From Ambrosia x helenae (lineage: Eukaryota; Streptophyta; Magnoliopsida; Asterales; Asteraceae): 64,000 nucleotides of DNA. The stretch is from positions 645,153-709,152 of the forward strand of contig CM061227.1 in the NCBI GenBank assembly GCA_030844895.1, written 5' to 3'. The stretch's first letter is position 1. The number at the start of each line of letters is the position of its first letter. The notes under the pieces are model-generated. The model had not been told where the DNA came from. It ran no database searches and saw only the letters and a program-made list of their open reading frames with translations. Positions 41,420 to 54,073 of the stretch are shown in pieces. The position numbers were made by a program, and so were the translations under genes.

Positions 41420-42719
41420 TTTTTTTTTAAAGGCGAACTTCATTAAAACCAAAAAACGGCTATCTCCAAGTTAGAGATAGCCTAAAACACCATACATCAA
41501 GTTACATTAAATTTACACCAATTTTTCCACATAATCCTATCCTTTTTCGATTGACTATTGAACCACAAAAAACTAATCGCCTTGACATCCGCTAGCATCT
41601 TCGACACATTGACTTTCCATCTTTAAAAATAATCTCGTTTCTGGTCGCCCAAATCTTCCAGCAAACAAGCACAAAAATACCAAATATCAACCCCTTCCTC
41701 GACTTGGATGTGTTAACGTGATCCGCAAGCTCAAGCACAAAAATCTCATATTTTTTCTCTTTATATAAAGCACCTGTGGCAGTCATTAATAAGCTTGAAG
41801 GCCTTATTAAGCGTTTTTTTATGGGGAGGGACCGATGAGATTGGTAAGATTCATTGGGTGGCATGGGATACAGTAGCTAAACCAAAACTAGTTGGTGGTT
41901 TGGGTTTGAGTAAGTTGATGGATTGTAACAAGTCGATGTTATTCAAATGGATTTGGAGATACAAGAACGAAGAAGTGGCGTTGTGGAAAAAAGTTATCGA
42001 TGCTTTACACGTCTCTAATCGTAGATGGGACATGATACCGTGGAATAAACAGTCGAATGGCCCTTAGAGTAAACCGGTGAAGGCCGCGTATGCAACTAAG
42101 ACGCAAGGGGTGAGTTTTATGAATATGATCCATGGTTCGGTTGGCAATGGGTTGGATATACGTTTTTTGGTGGATACGTGGATTAATGATGTGCCGTTGA
42201 AAGATTTATTTCCGAATTTATTTCGCCTTGAGAAGAATAAGTGGTGCAAAGTGTCGGATCGAGTTGGTCAGCATACGATGGTTGGTGGTATTTGTTGGGA
42301 TTGGAAACGATATCCATCTTCGGCCACTGAAGTTGCAGAATTGTTAGAGTGTCATAGAATGGTTGCGGTTGTTAATCTGGATCACAGACAGGACACTTGG
42401 AGATGGAATACCGGCTCGAACATGGGATATACGGTGAAAGACGCTCGTAGGTGGCTTCGGGGCGACGAGGGGAATGAGGATGGGTTCGTATACAAATGGT
42501 GTAAATGGCTTCCTACTAAGTGTAATGTTTTTATGTGGCGGGCTAGCTTAGATAGAATTCCAACGACCAAAGCTTTGGCTTGTAGGAATATTTATTTCGG
42601 TAATGCTCTTTGTTGTTTATGTGGTGAGGAAGAAAAGAGTACGGAACATTTATTCACGGCATGTGTGGTGGCGAATGGTTTGTGGAATGTTGTGGCGGAT
42701 TGGCTTCATATCCCACCGG
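41420..42719 (-). mobile_element. 5'-truncated LINE with twin-priming inversion
   Basis: One insertion bounded by a 15-bp duplication TTTTTAATTTTAGAT (41405-41419 and 42720-42734). The low-coordinate part (to about 41785) is the minus-strand LINE 3' end: SRKGLIFGIFVLVCWKIWAT, then RNEIIFKDGK, a 3' UTR and an A-tail (T-run at 41420-41428). The rest (about 41786-42719) is the adjoining upstream LINE segment in plus orientation: GKIHWVAWDTVAKPKLVGGL, WRWNTGSNMGYTVKDARRWL, a zf-RVT with CCLCGEEEKSTEHLFTAC, ending at WLHIPPV. The inner segment is inverted exactly as expected from twin priming. One TAG interrupts the plus part near 42067. Confidence 0.85.
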
Positions 42720-43022
42720 TTTTTAATTTTAGATGATGTAAAGTCTGAGCTTAGTGTTAGTACATGTATGTTAGATGTCTTTAGCTTAGTATAGGTGTTT
42801 ATTTAACGTTTTTTATGTGTTTGGATGTGTTTTAGAATGATGAAGGGCATTTTTGTAACAGTACACGCGACTAGGTCTTGACGCACGACTAGCATTGCTA
42901 GTCGTGTGGGAATCAAGACAACTAGCAAGTTAGTCGCCCCACCTAGGCGTGTGCTAGATTGTATTGATAACAGAATGGGAATACAAGACCAATGATAGGG
43001 AAGACCAGTTGCCTTAGACGAT

Positions 43023-43780
43023 ATGACAGATGATCAGAGAAGAAAGTACAACTATGAGAAGAAGGCAATGGCTGCTTTAACACAAGCACTTCCCAAAGAC
43101 ATTCTACATCAGTTTGCACAATGTACAACCTCTCAAATTCTTTGGCTTGAATTGGCAGAAAGGAATGAGGGTAACGAGAAGACTCGGAAGATCAAGATGG
43201 ATCAACTTAGGAAAGAGTTCGAGAATTTTGCTGCAATTGGAAATGAACCACTACGGGATCTGAATGCATGATATTATCACTTGATGTCGGAGATGTATCA
43301 GTACAGGGTTGTTTATACATCAGTTGAACTAGTTGAATGTTTTGCAGATGCACTTCCCCCTCCTCACTGGCATCAGTGGTCTAACATCCAGAAGTCCAAC
43401 AATCACTATCAGACCATCTCCATTAATGACTTTGTGACCGAGCTCGAGAACAAAGAAATTGATGAGATAAGAACGACAAACAAGGCGTTTATTCCTTAGA
43501 ATCCTAGCATCTACTACGGGACAGCTCCTCAAGATATCAGGGTTGTAATATCTAAACCACATACAACTTTCGTCCTTAACCAAGATCTTGTATTTGCATT
43601 CAACAACTATGTTCCCCCTCTAGATGTTGCTCCTCCCGTGTATCCGTTTGGTCAAGCAAATCAATATCCTAAACGTTATGTAGCTAAACAGTTTGGTGTT
43701 AACCTGTTCTCTCACCTTGCAGCACCAGCACAAGCAACGTTACACTTTGGTGTTATCCCATATTCGCCTATATACTGAAT
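43023..43780 (+). pseudogene. Copia-type gag fragment
   Basis: In one frame: KKAMAALTQALPKDILHQFA, TTSQILWLELAERNEGN, MDQLRKEFENFAAIGNEPLR, a TGA, then YHLMSEMYQYRVVYTSVELV, SINDFVTELENKEIDEIRTT and a TAG. This is the UBN2/gag architecture of Ty1/Copia elements. No zinc knuckle, protease or pol follows, so it is a remnant. Confidence 0.65.
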
Positions 43781-44129
43781 TGCATAGCAACGGTCACAAA
43801 CTTGCACTAACAAGAATCTGCATTGCTTTCAGACGATCCAGATTGTTCACTGGATGTCTCTTCAGAACTTTCATCATCACTTGAACTTACTTCTGAACTT
43901 GACGATGATGACCCGACTTCTTGATGTACATCTTTGATGATCTCTGCATAACATGTGGCACCTTCCAAATTCACTTCACTCCCGTGCACCAGATCGTGCG
44001 ACCCACTTTCCTCGGCTGCATTGCCAGTGCACCAGGCAGCGCAGCCAATGTTCCCGGACACAACCTGATCAACACGACCATGCGAGCCCCAAGATATTTC
44101 CAGGAACCAATTGTCAACTTGCCTGTCAC

Positions 44130-45280
44130 ATCAAAAGTTAAAGTGCATGACACAGGCGGAGTTGGATAGCATGATGCAGCAGCAATTGAACATTGTGTTG
44201 GATGCTTTCCAGGCAGCTCATCAGACCCTAGGAAATACTAATTAGGTGCAGTCTGGGTGCACCTACAAGAAGTTAATGGACTTTAAGCCCCATAACTTCA
44301 ATGGGACTGAAGGGGCAGTGGGACTGCTCCGGTGGTTGGAGAAGATCGAGTCGGTGTTCGCTATGTGCAACTGTCCTGACGCCGATGTTAAGTATGTTTC
44401 TGCTACTCTGGAGGGACATGCCCTGACCCGGTGGAACTCTACCACTGCGAACCTTGGCCTGGGTGAGGCCAATGCCATGCCGTGGTCTGAGTTTATTCAG
44501 ATGCTGTGAGCGGGGTACTGCCCGAGGGATGAGATTATGAAGTTGGAGCACGAGTTCTAGAATCTGAAGATGGTTGGGTCGGAGATCAGGGAGTTTACTT
44601 CTAGGCACAATAAGTTGGCTGTGATGTGCCCCGGTTTACCTACACTTGAGTACTGGAGGATTAAGCACTACATTGCTGGGTTAGTGGCGGAGATTGCTGG
44701 GCATATTGTTGTCGCTAACACACTACTATGTTAGCTACTGTTCGGGCAGCTCACAAGCTGACCATCATGAAGGTTGCTGAGGGTGTTTTACCTCCGAGGG
44801 GTGCTACTGTGAAAGCCCCTGCGGATAACAACAAGAAGTGGGAAAGTTCTGGAAAGAACGCTTGGTCGTCCCAGCAGCAGGTGAAGAAACAGGATGTTGT
44901 GGGAGTGTCATCTGAGCATAGGTCTGGGGGTATACTGGGAAGCTCCCTAAGTGTGCTGAGTGTGGGTTTCATCATACGGGTGATTGTGAGAGGTTTCGCT
45001 GTCGTCGGTGTCAGCGTCTTGGTCATCATGCTAAGGACTGTAGGACTACTCTTCAGCTACAGCCGGCTCAGGCTACTACTACTACTACTACCACTGCTAC
45101 CACTCCTCAGGGGAAGCAGGGGTGTTTATCACTGTGGGGATACTGGGCAATTCAAGCGGGATTGTCCTAAGGTGAAGCAAGGAGGGGTGGCGGTCGAACT
45201 GGTCGTGTTTACATCATCGGTGCGAAGGAGGACCAGGAGGATCCTGATACTGTTACTGGTGAGTTTTCTTTTCTTGTTAT
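44130..45280 (+). pseudogene. Ty3/gypsy gag remnant with zinc knuckles
   Basis: Frame reading: AELDSMMQQQLNIVLDAFQA, then YKKLMDFKPHNFNGTEGAVG, LLRWLEKIESVFAMCNCPDA and GYCPRDEIMKLEHEF, followed by stops and frame changes. Downstream are CAECGFHHTGDC and CRRCQRLGHHAKDC (CX2CX4HX4C), then a degraded third knuckle VYHCGDTGQFKRDC with Cys and His lost. This is the gag of a chromovirus-like Ty3/gypsy element. Protease and polymerase are absent: coding similarity stops near 45280, about 470 bp before the LTR. Confidence 0.75.
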
Positions 45281-45750
45281 TCGATATACTCGGGTTTATT
45301 CTTATTCATATCGTTGGTGTTTCGTATTCATCGAGTGTTTTCAGTTTTGGGCTTGGTTATTGTTTTGTATTCATGGGTTTGATGTGGGTCCTTTGGAGAT
45401 GTTACTTGGACGGTACCAGTGTGTTGTTTATACCGATCACAGTAGTCTCTAGTAGGCCTTCGATCAGGAGAAGTCATTTGTTTAGCGTTCACCTCAGGGA
45501 AGGCGGTTCCCCGGCATGGAGTATCTGTTGTTATCATTCTTCATTCGTGATTCTCATTTCGTTTGCATTCTGGGAAACGTTACTTGGGTTAGGTTGGCAC
45601 TCATGACTGTTGAAGCTGAGTAAATCTCGGGACGAGATTCCTTTCAAAAGGGGGATGATGGGACGACCGGAAAATTTTTCTTTCTTATCATTTCACTCTC
45701 TTTGACTTTGGGAAATTTTCGAAACGAAAATTCTTTCAACAGGGGGATGA

Positions 45751-48700
45751 TGTGACACCCGGCATGTTCAGGTTAACATTTTCACAAACAAATAAGTTTA
45801 CCTTAGCGAAAAACGTTTATTTAAACATATTTAACTAGTTCAGTCGAGTCAGATTACATTTTGTATTGTCCAGGGTTCAATGATTCGGAGGATCATTGGG
45901 TTAATCACACACACACAAGTCATGGGTCCCGTGGTTGGTGAATTACATGAATTAGATTAAGTAACAAACATGAATTGATCTGTATATGGTATAGAATATG
46001 CAAATACGTATTTAAACGATGCTTAGATGATTATCCATGGTTCTTAGTGATTAGCATATGTTAGGATTGCATGTTCATGTGTTAGGATGTGTTAAAATAC
46101 GTTAAAACGACAAAACTGGAAAGACCCAGTCTTGATTCGACCTGTAGGGGGTCGAACCAGACATTCAGAAACTTAACAGCTTCATTCGACCACCCATGGT
46201 CTCCTTCGACCTAGGTACAGGGTCGAACCAAGCATCAGTATAAATACCATACTTTGTCATTTTTCATCATTTCACAAACCCTAAACGCCTCTAAACACTC
46301 TCTATCAACTTTAATCACTGAGGAAGGAGTTTTTGCTCTTTTTCTTCATAATCTAACCTACAAACAACTCCTAAACAAAGATCTAAGGTGTGTTCTTCAT
46401 TCAAAACCACTTTTAATCTTTTTTTACTCATTTTCATTAAGCCCCAAAGGTCCAGATCTGTTTTAATATGGTTTTCACAATTAAAAACCTTCCTAGCATC
46501 TTTCTAAACAAAACCTAATCATTAAACATGAGTTTCCATACAAGTTAACATGTGTAATGTTGTGTTAATGATGTTCTTATGTGTGTTATGTGTTGTATGA
46601 TGATTATGTGCTGCATAGATGTTATAGAAAGGTTCTAGGGCTGCTATGGATGATAGGTTTTGGATATTTTAGGTAATCAATTGTTGGATGATGATATTTT
46701 GCTTGTTTTGGGGATTTTGATAGATTTAGGGATTGGATTCATGATTTTATTATGGATAATATGGTTAGGGGATTTGCTACACATGATAATCTGAACATGA
46801 TGAGTTGATTATTGAATGATTTCAGAAAGTTTCCTAATTGGGTAAAGTTTTCATGCATGATGTGACGTTTCCATAATTTTGCCATTCTGGGTAAGTAATA
46901 AAACGGATTGATTTTGGAATAAAATTGGTAGGGCTTTGTAGGGATATGTTATTCATACTTAACTTCAGTGTTTCGTGATGTTTCGTGATTTTTCGGATAG
47001 TTTTGATGCAATTTGATGCGTTTTAGGAAGATTGGGACTGCAGGGGTCAAACCTCACGACTCTCATATTATAGTAAGTATAGATTAATAGATATATAAAG
47101 TAAAAGGGGTGGGACACATGGCACAAAATGATGCCATCCCTCCCCTTAGTTTCCCTCCAAATTATTACATTATTTTTTTCTATTTCATGTGCATGCATAT
47201 GCATTTTTCCTCACGAATTTTGAACTTTAATAACTTTTTATACGACATTTTTTTTGAAAAAAAAAAATACACCAAATTAACAAGTGTTTTATTATTTTAC
47301 AACGAGGGCCATAGTTCTATACAAAAAAAGAAAAAAAAAACCCGACTTTTTTACGTGGTGATTAATGAAATATATACTTAAATTATATATGAGTAAAGAA
47401 AAAAGTCTTAAGACATGAAAAGTTACTATCTTACAATCTTTTTAATCGAAAGCAGTTAGATCATGTTTATTTATATTTAATATAGATCTTCACTACTTAT
47501 CTATTAATTGTTTATTTAGTGAAAATTGACCAGGTTTGTCAACCATTAACATAAGCTCACTTTATACATTAGAATCACCTACCATCATCATCATGACATA
47601 TCATTTGATACTAATTTGTCTTTTTTTTTTGGGATCACATCGCAACTTTAGAATGTATTGAAAAAGTGACAGTTGTACATAGACGTGTGTTGATCGTTTA
47701 TAAAAAATAATAAAATAAAAATTAAAAAAACCGCATATTCCTTTAATAATATACGCATTTTGTCACTTCATATTAGATTATTCTATTTCAAGACTCTCCC
47801 GAGGATAAACTAGTACCCAAATATAGGTTTCGATAATTATAAAATTTTGAATGCATATGTATATCAATTATGAGAAAGTTTGTTGTATAAAGGGTGTTAG
47901 CGTAAAAAGTGTAAGAATGATTTTGGGCTTTTGATAAAAAAAATAAATCAATGGATGAGATTAAAATAGGAAATGTATACGTTGAGTTTTCAAAAGAGAA
48001 AGGGAATGGCAAATTAGGTATAACCTACAATTGTTGAGTTCCACCACTATTTTTTAAACGTCCATAACTTTTTCATACGACATTATTTAAAAAAAAACAC
48101 ACTATAAAAACAAGCATTTTATCCTCTTTCATTTACATACCATATTGCTATACTTTAAAAAAAATACAAAATTTTGCTCGGTTGATATTACTTGCTTCTA
48201 AATGTAAAAACTTGATATTACTTACTTGCGTTTAAATATTCATAAGCTATTGTGTTTGAATGTAACAATAGCTTTTTGTTTTTTAGTTTGTTTCTTTGTG
48301 AGGCGGGAAGCCACGAGGTTGGAAATCAATTTAAATCAATTTGAGAATATTAATAATTTTGTTTTTTTTATGTTTGTCTATTTTTGTGAGGTGAATAATA
48401 ACTGGATGTTGACATTATTTCATGGTTTTGCTAATATCTTCTTTCACCTCATGTGATGGTGGGATATTGCTGTTGTTAGATTCCCACAAACTAGTTACTT
48501 GAAATTATTAATTTATAAAGAAAGAGAATCCTTATTACCTACTTTATATGAACAATCTGTAAACCTGCTTATATGTATGTAAAACTTGATATTACCTGCT
48601 TGTGTCAAATGTAAAACCTTGGTATTACTTACTTGCGTTTAAATATTCATAAGCAGTAACAACTTGCGTCTGAATGTAACAAACTTGATATTAATTACTT

Positions 48701-50406
48701 GCGTTTAAAGATTAATAAACAACAATATACTTGCGTCTAAATATTATACAGTTTTAAACAATTGTATTAAACACGCAAGTTATAACATATTAACACGCAA
48801 TTTATATAATATGTTCATTTTAATCTTTGAGTTGTTAAACGATGATATCTACTTATTTATTTTCATTTATTATTTGCTTAAATCAAATGAAATAACACTT
48901 TCTGTATTTCACCTGCTTATTTAGATAATAAACTTCATTTGTTTACGTAATAAACATTGGGACTGCAGTGTTTCTATGGCTGCTACATCAGCTTTTCTAA
49001 GCATTTCTTATGTCACTCACGACTCTCATATTATAAGCATTGGCACTCCTTCGACCAACGTGGGGTCGAAGGTAGGTGCTTAGGGGTCGAACTTGGCTCC
49101 AAGTAGGTCGAAGGTGGCTCTGTTAGGTCGAACGAATTTGATTTAGGTCGAATAACACATGTTAAGGTCAAATGAATATGTGTTAAGGTCGAATGAACTT
49201 GTATTAGGTTGTATGAACTTGTGTATAGCTCAAATGAGTCACACAGGGGTCGAACCAAGGTCATTTGGGTCGAACCTAGACCTATTTTATGCTGATTTGA
49301 CCTTACAACTCCATATGTGCGATTTTTGATGCAAACTAAGTGTTATATGCTTGTAAATTATGTGTTAATCCTATGTACTTGATTAATTGATGTAATGGGT
49401 CACCAACGGGATGTCAAGTCAGTCTGGTACGTTTGGTTAACACTTAAACACATTTCTAAACACGCGTAGTCAAGATCTGCACAATCGGGGACTAGTTAAC
49501 CTTCGGGTTAGTAGTCAATACACTTATTCAAACTCATTGATAGGTCACCATTAGTCGGGGCTATCACACACGTGTCGGGTTTCTATTTATCGGAAGACGC
49601 ACTCTAAGATGAGTTTCACGGTCCCACTCTTTACTGTTTTACATTTTCGGGGAGAAAACATGTTGTATTCTTTAAACGTATGTCAACTATGTTTTCATAA
49701 AAGGTGTGTCAACTATGTTTTGGTATTCATGTATTCATTATGTTTTGGAGTATTCATTGAGTTACTATGCGATGTTTTGAAAGTCCCTGGGAGAACCATG
49801 AATGTGCGGGGATGCACAACGGGGGAAATGTGGATAGATCTATTTGGGCTAGGTCGGCCCCATTTGTCCAATTGGAGGTTGGATGGGTGCATGTTGTCTC
49901 TTAGGTATTCATTATTCTGTATTCAGTATTCATTCGGGCAGTATTCATGTATTCACAGTATTCGAGCTCTGTAATGGTTTTCCAATCTCAGTAGTGACAG
50001 GTATTCATATGGTGTGCATGCATGTGGCCTGGTTTGACCATGGGTATTCATTGAAACTTTTGGAGTCGGTCTTCATGAAAAACCTGTGAACTCACCGGCA
50101 TTATTTGCTGACATTTGTAGTATGTTTGTCTCAGGTCGCTAAGGTAGCAGCTGTCGATAGACGCACGGAGTCTCATGGCGTCTAGGATTCATAAGCATGT
50201 TGCTAAACATTTCAGACTTTAAATTTTACTTATGGGTTGTAATAACATTTTGCTTCCGTTGTGTTGAAATGATTTTGAAACTTAATGGGCAGTTTACGTT
50301 GTTTTCATTTCATATAGTTGTCGTTTATTGTGACCGTTGACTTGGATCCGGGTGTGTCATGCGCCTCGCAGTAAAACCCTGCACGTGGAAATTTAAGGGT
50401 GTGACA
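45751..50406 (+). repeat. Long Ty3/gypsy LTR, interrupted by the 1.9-kb insertion
   Basis: Begins TGTGACACCC directly after a polypurine tract (CAACAGGGGGATGA) and ends AGGGTGTGACA. Total 4,656 bp; without the 47053-49035 insertion about 2.7 kb, as in long-LTR Tekay/Del-type elements. A TATAAAT box at 46239-46245 could be the LTR promoter. Several GGTCGAA words recur at 46135-46225 and 49045-49280. A PPT-like duplicate lies at about 45646 (AAAAGGGGGATGATGGGACG). The upstream LTR and pol are not in the window. Confidence 0.65.
47053..49035. repeat. 1.9-kb direct repeat, locus B (circularly permuted, order Y-X)
   Basis: Y (47053-48959), then ATTGGGACTGCAG plus a few bases, then X (48973-49035). 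It starts and ends with the same 20 bases, CTCACGACTCTCATATTATA. The host LTR has ATTGGGACTGCAG at about 47031-47043, so this 13-mer also brackets Y. Almost identical to locus A except for homopolymer lengths, hence recent. Confidence 0.8.
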
Positions 50407-51233
50407 CCTCATCAGCATTAGGGGTTTCAGTCAGATCAATTGTGGAGGAACCGCCTTGCAAGAACGCATCTGAAAGTTCAACCGAACCACGATCAAGCGG
50501 GTTATAATTTTCAAAATACCGTCGGCGCGAGGGTCTCTTCAACACAAGATCTTCCTCCACAGTATCCTCATCTGTCTCCTCCTGAACAAAAAGTGGGAGA
50601 CGGCGCCTTACCACTGCCACCTGAGGGCGAAGCGCGCTCAGGTGAGCAATGATCATCGATAATAGGCGACTTGTTGCTGGAAAAACTAACAAGCGGCCGC
50701 CCAGCCGGCGTGTACACGCTAATGGGTGCAACATGCAAAAGGGCAATAGTACGCGCACCTGTCTCCGTGGAAAAAGGAAGAGCGGTGGGTTTGATCTTGA
50801 CATAAGGATGGAGATTAGGGCGCACCAAAGTGTCCCATGCATGATCCAAAATATACATCTCCCCCTCCACAAGCTCTCGAAACTGGAACCCCATGTCATC
50901 CCCACCCAACATAACAGAATACAAGCTCTCCGCGTCTGCAGAAAGGAAAAAGCAAAAACTATTAAGTATAAACACAGACAAGCGGAGGGATAAACACAAG
51001 AACACGCAAAGGCGGTTACCTCTACCATCAACACTCAAATGGGGATTTCGACCCTCTACATCATACTTTTGAATCATGCCCACGCAAACCAACGCAAGCT
51101 CGTGGATGGCACATATGTCAACAGGATGGTTTGTCAGTTTCTCGTACCATGGCGTCCCTTCATACCTGATAAGCTACACCTCATCCAGCTTCAAATTCGT
51201 ACGCCTCCTCAACTCTTGAAGGGTCGATGTGAG
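50395..51233 (-). pseudogene. TE-derived coding fragment with one intron
   Basis: Minus-strand exon 51020-51233 (NHPVDICAIHELALVCVGMI, one in-frame TAG) and exon 50395-50935 (ADAESLYSVMLGGDDMGFQF, then RELVEGEMYILDHAWDTLVR), joined by an 84-bp GT-AG intron. A frameshift near 50575 leads into EETDEDTVEEDLVLKRPSRR and finally STIDLTETPNADE. It resembles the uncharacterised N-terminal proteins of plant gypsy-type elements (Transposase_28-like); I am not certain of the family. It is cut by the gypsy LTR end at 50406. Confidence 0.45.
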
Positions 51234-52298
51234 ATCAAAACTTTAGTTTTGGATTTCCAAGCTAGATGTAAGAGGACCTTTAAATATTTTGTAATATATT
51301 GCGTGCACGTTTTTTATGTGAGTGATGAGTATGTATAGCTCTCAAGTGATCATGTCGGGTATCACTATTACCATCTCCGTACCAAACCCGCAAAACACTT
51401 ATAATCAGCTAGATTCTCATCCTAAGTATTTGCTTGTTTATAATCTTTCTGGATGTGTCGATTTTTGGTTTTTGATGTTGAGATTGATTTTTTCAGTTAT
51501 CATAAAACATGTGATACGTACATTTACTTGTTCTTAATAATATTCTTAAAGACAAGGCCATATCTGCTCAAGTCACACATTAAAAGACGTTTATCCATAG
51601 TCAGGTTGCATGGTACGGAATGGAGCCTGTAGGGCCTTTATTTTGCCTCATCAGTGACATGTCACTAACGCATCAAAAGCGAGCTTCATTCATCCCTTCC
51701 AATAACACCCAAAAAATAGAATAAAGCCCTCTCAATCATTACTTAATCATTTATTTAATTTTTTTTAGTTTAATTTAATTTTTAAAAATTTTAGTTTAGT
51801 TTTTTTTAACTTATAAACATTATCAATAAAAAAACATAGTTAAAACATCTTTTAACTCATTAATTAAAATTTTTAAATCCATAGTTAGCCCACTTTTAAC
51901 CCATTTATAAATTTTTCAACCCATTTAAAAGCCCTAAATCATTTCCTTCGTCCTCATCTTTCTTCCTCCTAAACCCTGAAAACTAGCAGATTTGAAAAAC
52001 AAAAAAAAGTAGCAACACAGCAGTGGACCCCACCCTTTCTTCTCTGTGAGCCTTCGCCATTGCACTTGCGGGCCTTCAATGGCGTCAGAGAAATGGTGAT
52101 GGTGGTGGGAAGGGGGGGCTATTGAACCAAAACTCGTATACGTGGCAAAGGGCACCACCCTGCACCATGTAGCCTAAAGGCTAGACCACCTCACAAAACG
52201 CCTAGTTTTATCATGTTAAAGATGGTTTTCTTAATAAAGTCCATTATTTAATTAGTGTTTACATCACATCACGTAGTAACATTTTATTCAAATACATA

Positions 52299-52299
<1 letters not shown>

Positions 52300-52342
<43 letters not shown>
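52300..52342. repeat. (AAT)n microsatellite
   Basis: About 14 AAT/TAA units. Confidence 0.9.
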
Positions 52343-52343
<1 letters not shown>

Positions 52344-53054
52344 TAGTGTTTAAGATATGTCGAGTTAGATTATGCTCTCTACAAGAGCCTTGCTGGCATC
52401 CGTCGCATCACAAAGACCAATCCACTAATTTGTTAAAACCCTCGGCCTCTAAGGGAATGACACCTTTCGTACACCCTTTAATACCCGATAGACTTGTCTT
52501 AATAATGCAAGTTAATAAAACAAATTTATATTTTCAGAAAAAATAATAAGTTTATCTTAAAAGGATATCAATGTATCATTGCTTGCCTGTAAAAATATAT
52601 CTTGCACCATTGAAGAAAGCTAAGCAAGATTTTAATTTCAGTATTCGTAAATAACTTCATCTATGAAAAAAATAAAATAAAAAAAATAAACAAAAAAGCC
52701 TTTTTCATTGGAACAAATATAACACGAACAATCAACAAAAAAATTATGTTCAATAACCATTTTAAAGATGTCTTTTATAAATTACTTGATTCCATCTTTA
52801 TATCCCTCAAAACTTTTAAATAAGGCTATAGATTCGTCTCAAACGTACTTGCCACAACTAATCATAAAAATTTGCATTAGATAGATGTATCATCACCCTA
52901 TGTATATGAACGTGTAGTCGTGTAAAGAATGATTACACATTTATATAGGTGTATAGAAAGTGATATTCAAGCATGTAGAAGGTATGTACACGAAGATGTA
53001 GGGAGTGTTATGCAAACATACAAAAGAGCGCATAGAGAGGGTATCCAACATATA

Positions 53055-53430
53055 GGGTATGTTTGGCAAAACTAGCTGGAGGCTGGTAGCTGAAAGTTTT
53101 TTAAATATATTTTGGTGTTTGGCAGAGTAGCTGGAGCTTTTAATAAAATGTATAAAATGACCAAAATGAACATAATTAAAAGATTGTAAGGAAGGTTTTT
53201 ATTTTGTTTTTAAAATAGAATGGGTATTTGTGTCATTTACTAATTAAAAGCTTGTAGCTAGTAGAGTTTTTTCTTAAAAGCTAGTAGTAGTAGCTTTTCA
53301 CTATAGAGTTTTTTCTCCTAACCTAAAAGCTTCTAGCTCTTCAACCAAACAAGGTTTTTTTAATGATCAAGATCTTTTTCTTAAAAGCTTGAAGCTTGAA
53401 GCTTCTAAAAGTTTCTTGCCAAATATACCC
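53055..53430. mobile_element. MITE with GGGTATGTTTGGCAAA ends
   Basis: 376 bp with terminal inverted repeats GGGTATGTTTGGCAA and TTGCCAAATATACCC. The interior repeats AGCTTxTAGCT and AAAGCTTGAAGCTT words. No ORF. The ends look hAT-like, but no 8-bp duplication was confirmed. Confidence 0.65.
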
Positions 53431-54073
53431 ATAGAGGGGAGATGATAAAGGGGAGAAAAAACTTTGGGATTACTCAATGACAACAAATGACGGACAAAAA
53501 AAATATAATAAATATATAAAGCAACGGAGCCTTCATAGCATTTTTGAATTGTCCGAAAGAAAGAGTGGTAAGCTGATCAATACCGATCGGGTCTGATCAA
53601 TCCTGTTTTTTTTTTCTTTGAAAGGTAAGGGTCAATTTTATTATAATTTATCAGCAATGTAAAAAAGAAAAAATTAGTTAAAAGCAACTAGTGTCTTTTC
53701 CATCAAAATTAACATCTTTCTCTAGTTCAGGGATTTAAGGAATATTAATTCATTATATTTTATAAAATAAAAATAAGAAAAAACATAACACTACGACCAT
53801 CCCATCACATGCGCCATGTGAGCACTCTCTGCTTTCTTTTAACGAAATAATAAGCATGGGTATTTTGGTCCCCTTTTTGTTACACATACAAACAAGATAA
53901 ACAACAACAGTTAACGATTCGGACATAAATTTTTAATTTAACAATTATTCTGAGTTTTGCATCAACCAAATATTATCATATCGTATACTTCTTTGTTCGT
54001 CGTCTTCCACATTCTTTAAAACTAGATATTCTTTTGTCCATTCCATCGTAAGCCATATGAATGTCGTAAGTTA

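Larger units (their letters stand above)
51240..54073. other. Intergenic region, repeats only
   Basis: AT-rich. It contains an (AAT)n tract and one MITE (listed). No exon was recognised. Confidence 0.55.

Noticed and set aside
41592..41864. Minus-strand 90-residue frame as an independent gene
   Set aside because: Its C-terminal half is the LINE 3' coding end and its N-terminal half reads through the twin-priming junction.
43807..44061. Serine-rich minus-strand frame (SSSSSEVSSSDDESSEE)
   Set aside because: Lies between two gag remnants with no gene context; repetitive GAA/GAT composition explains the open frame.
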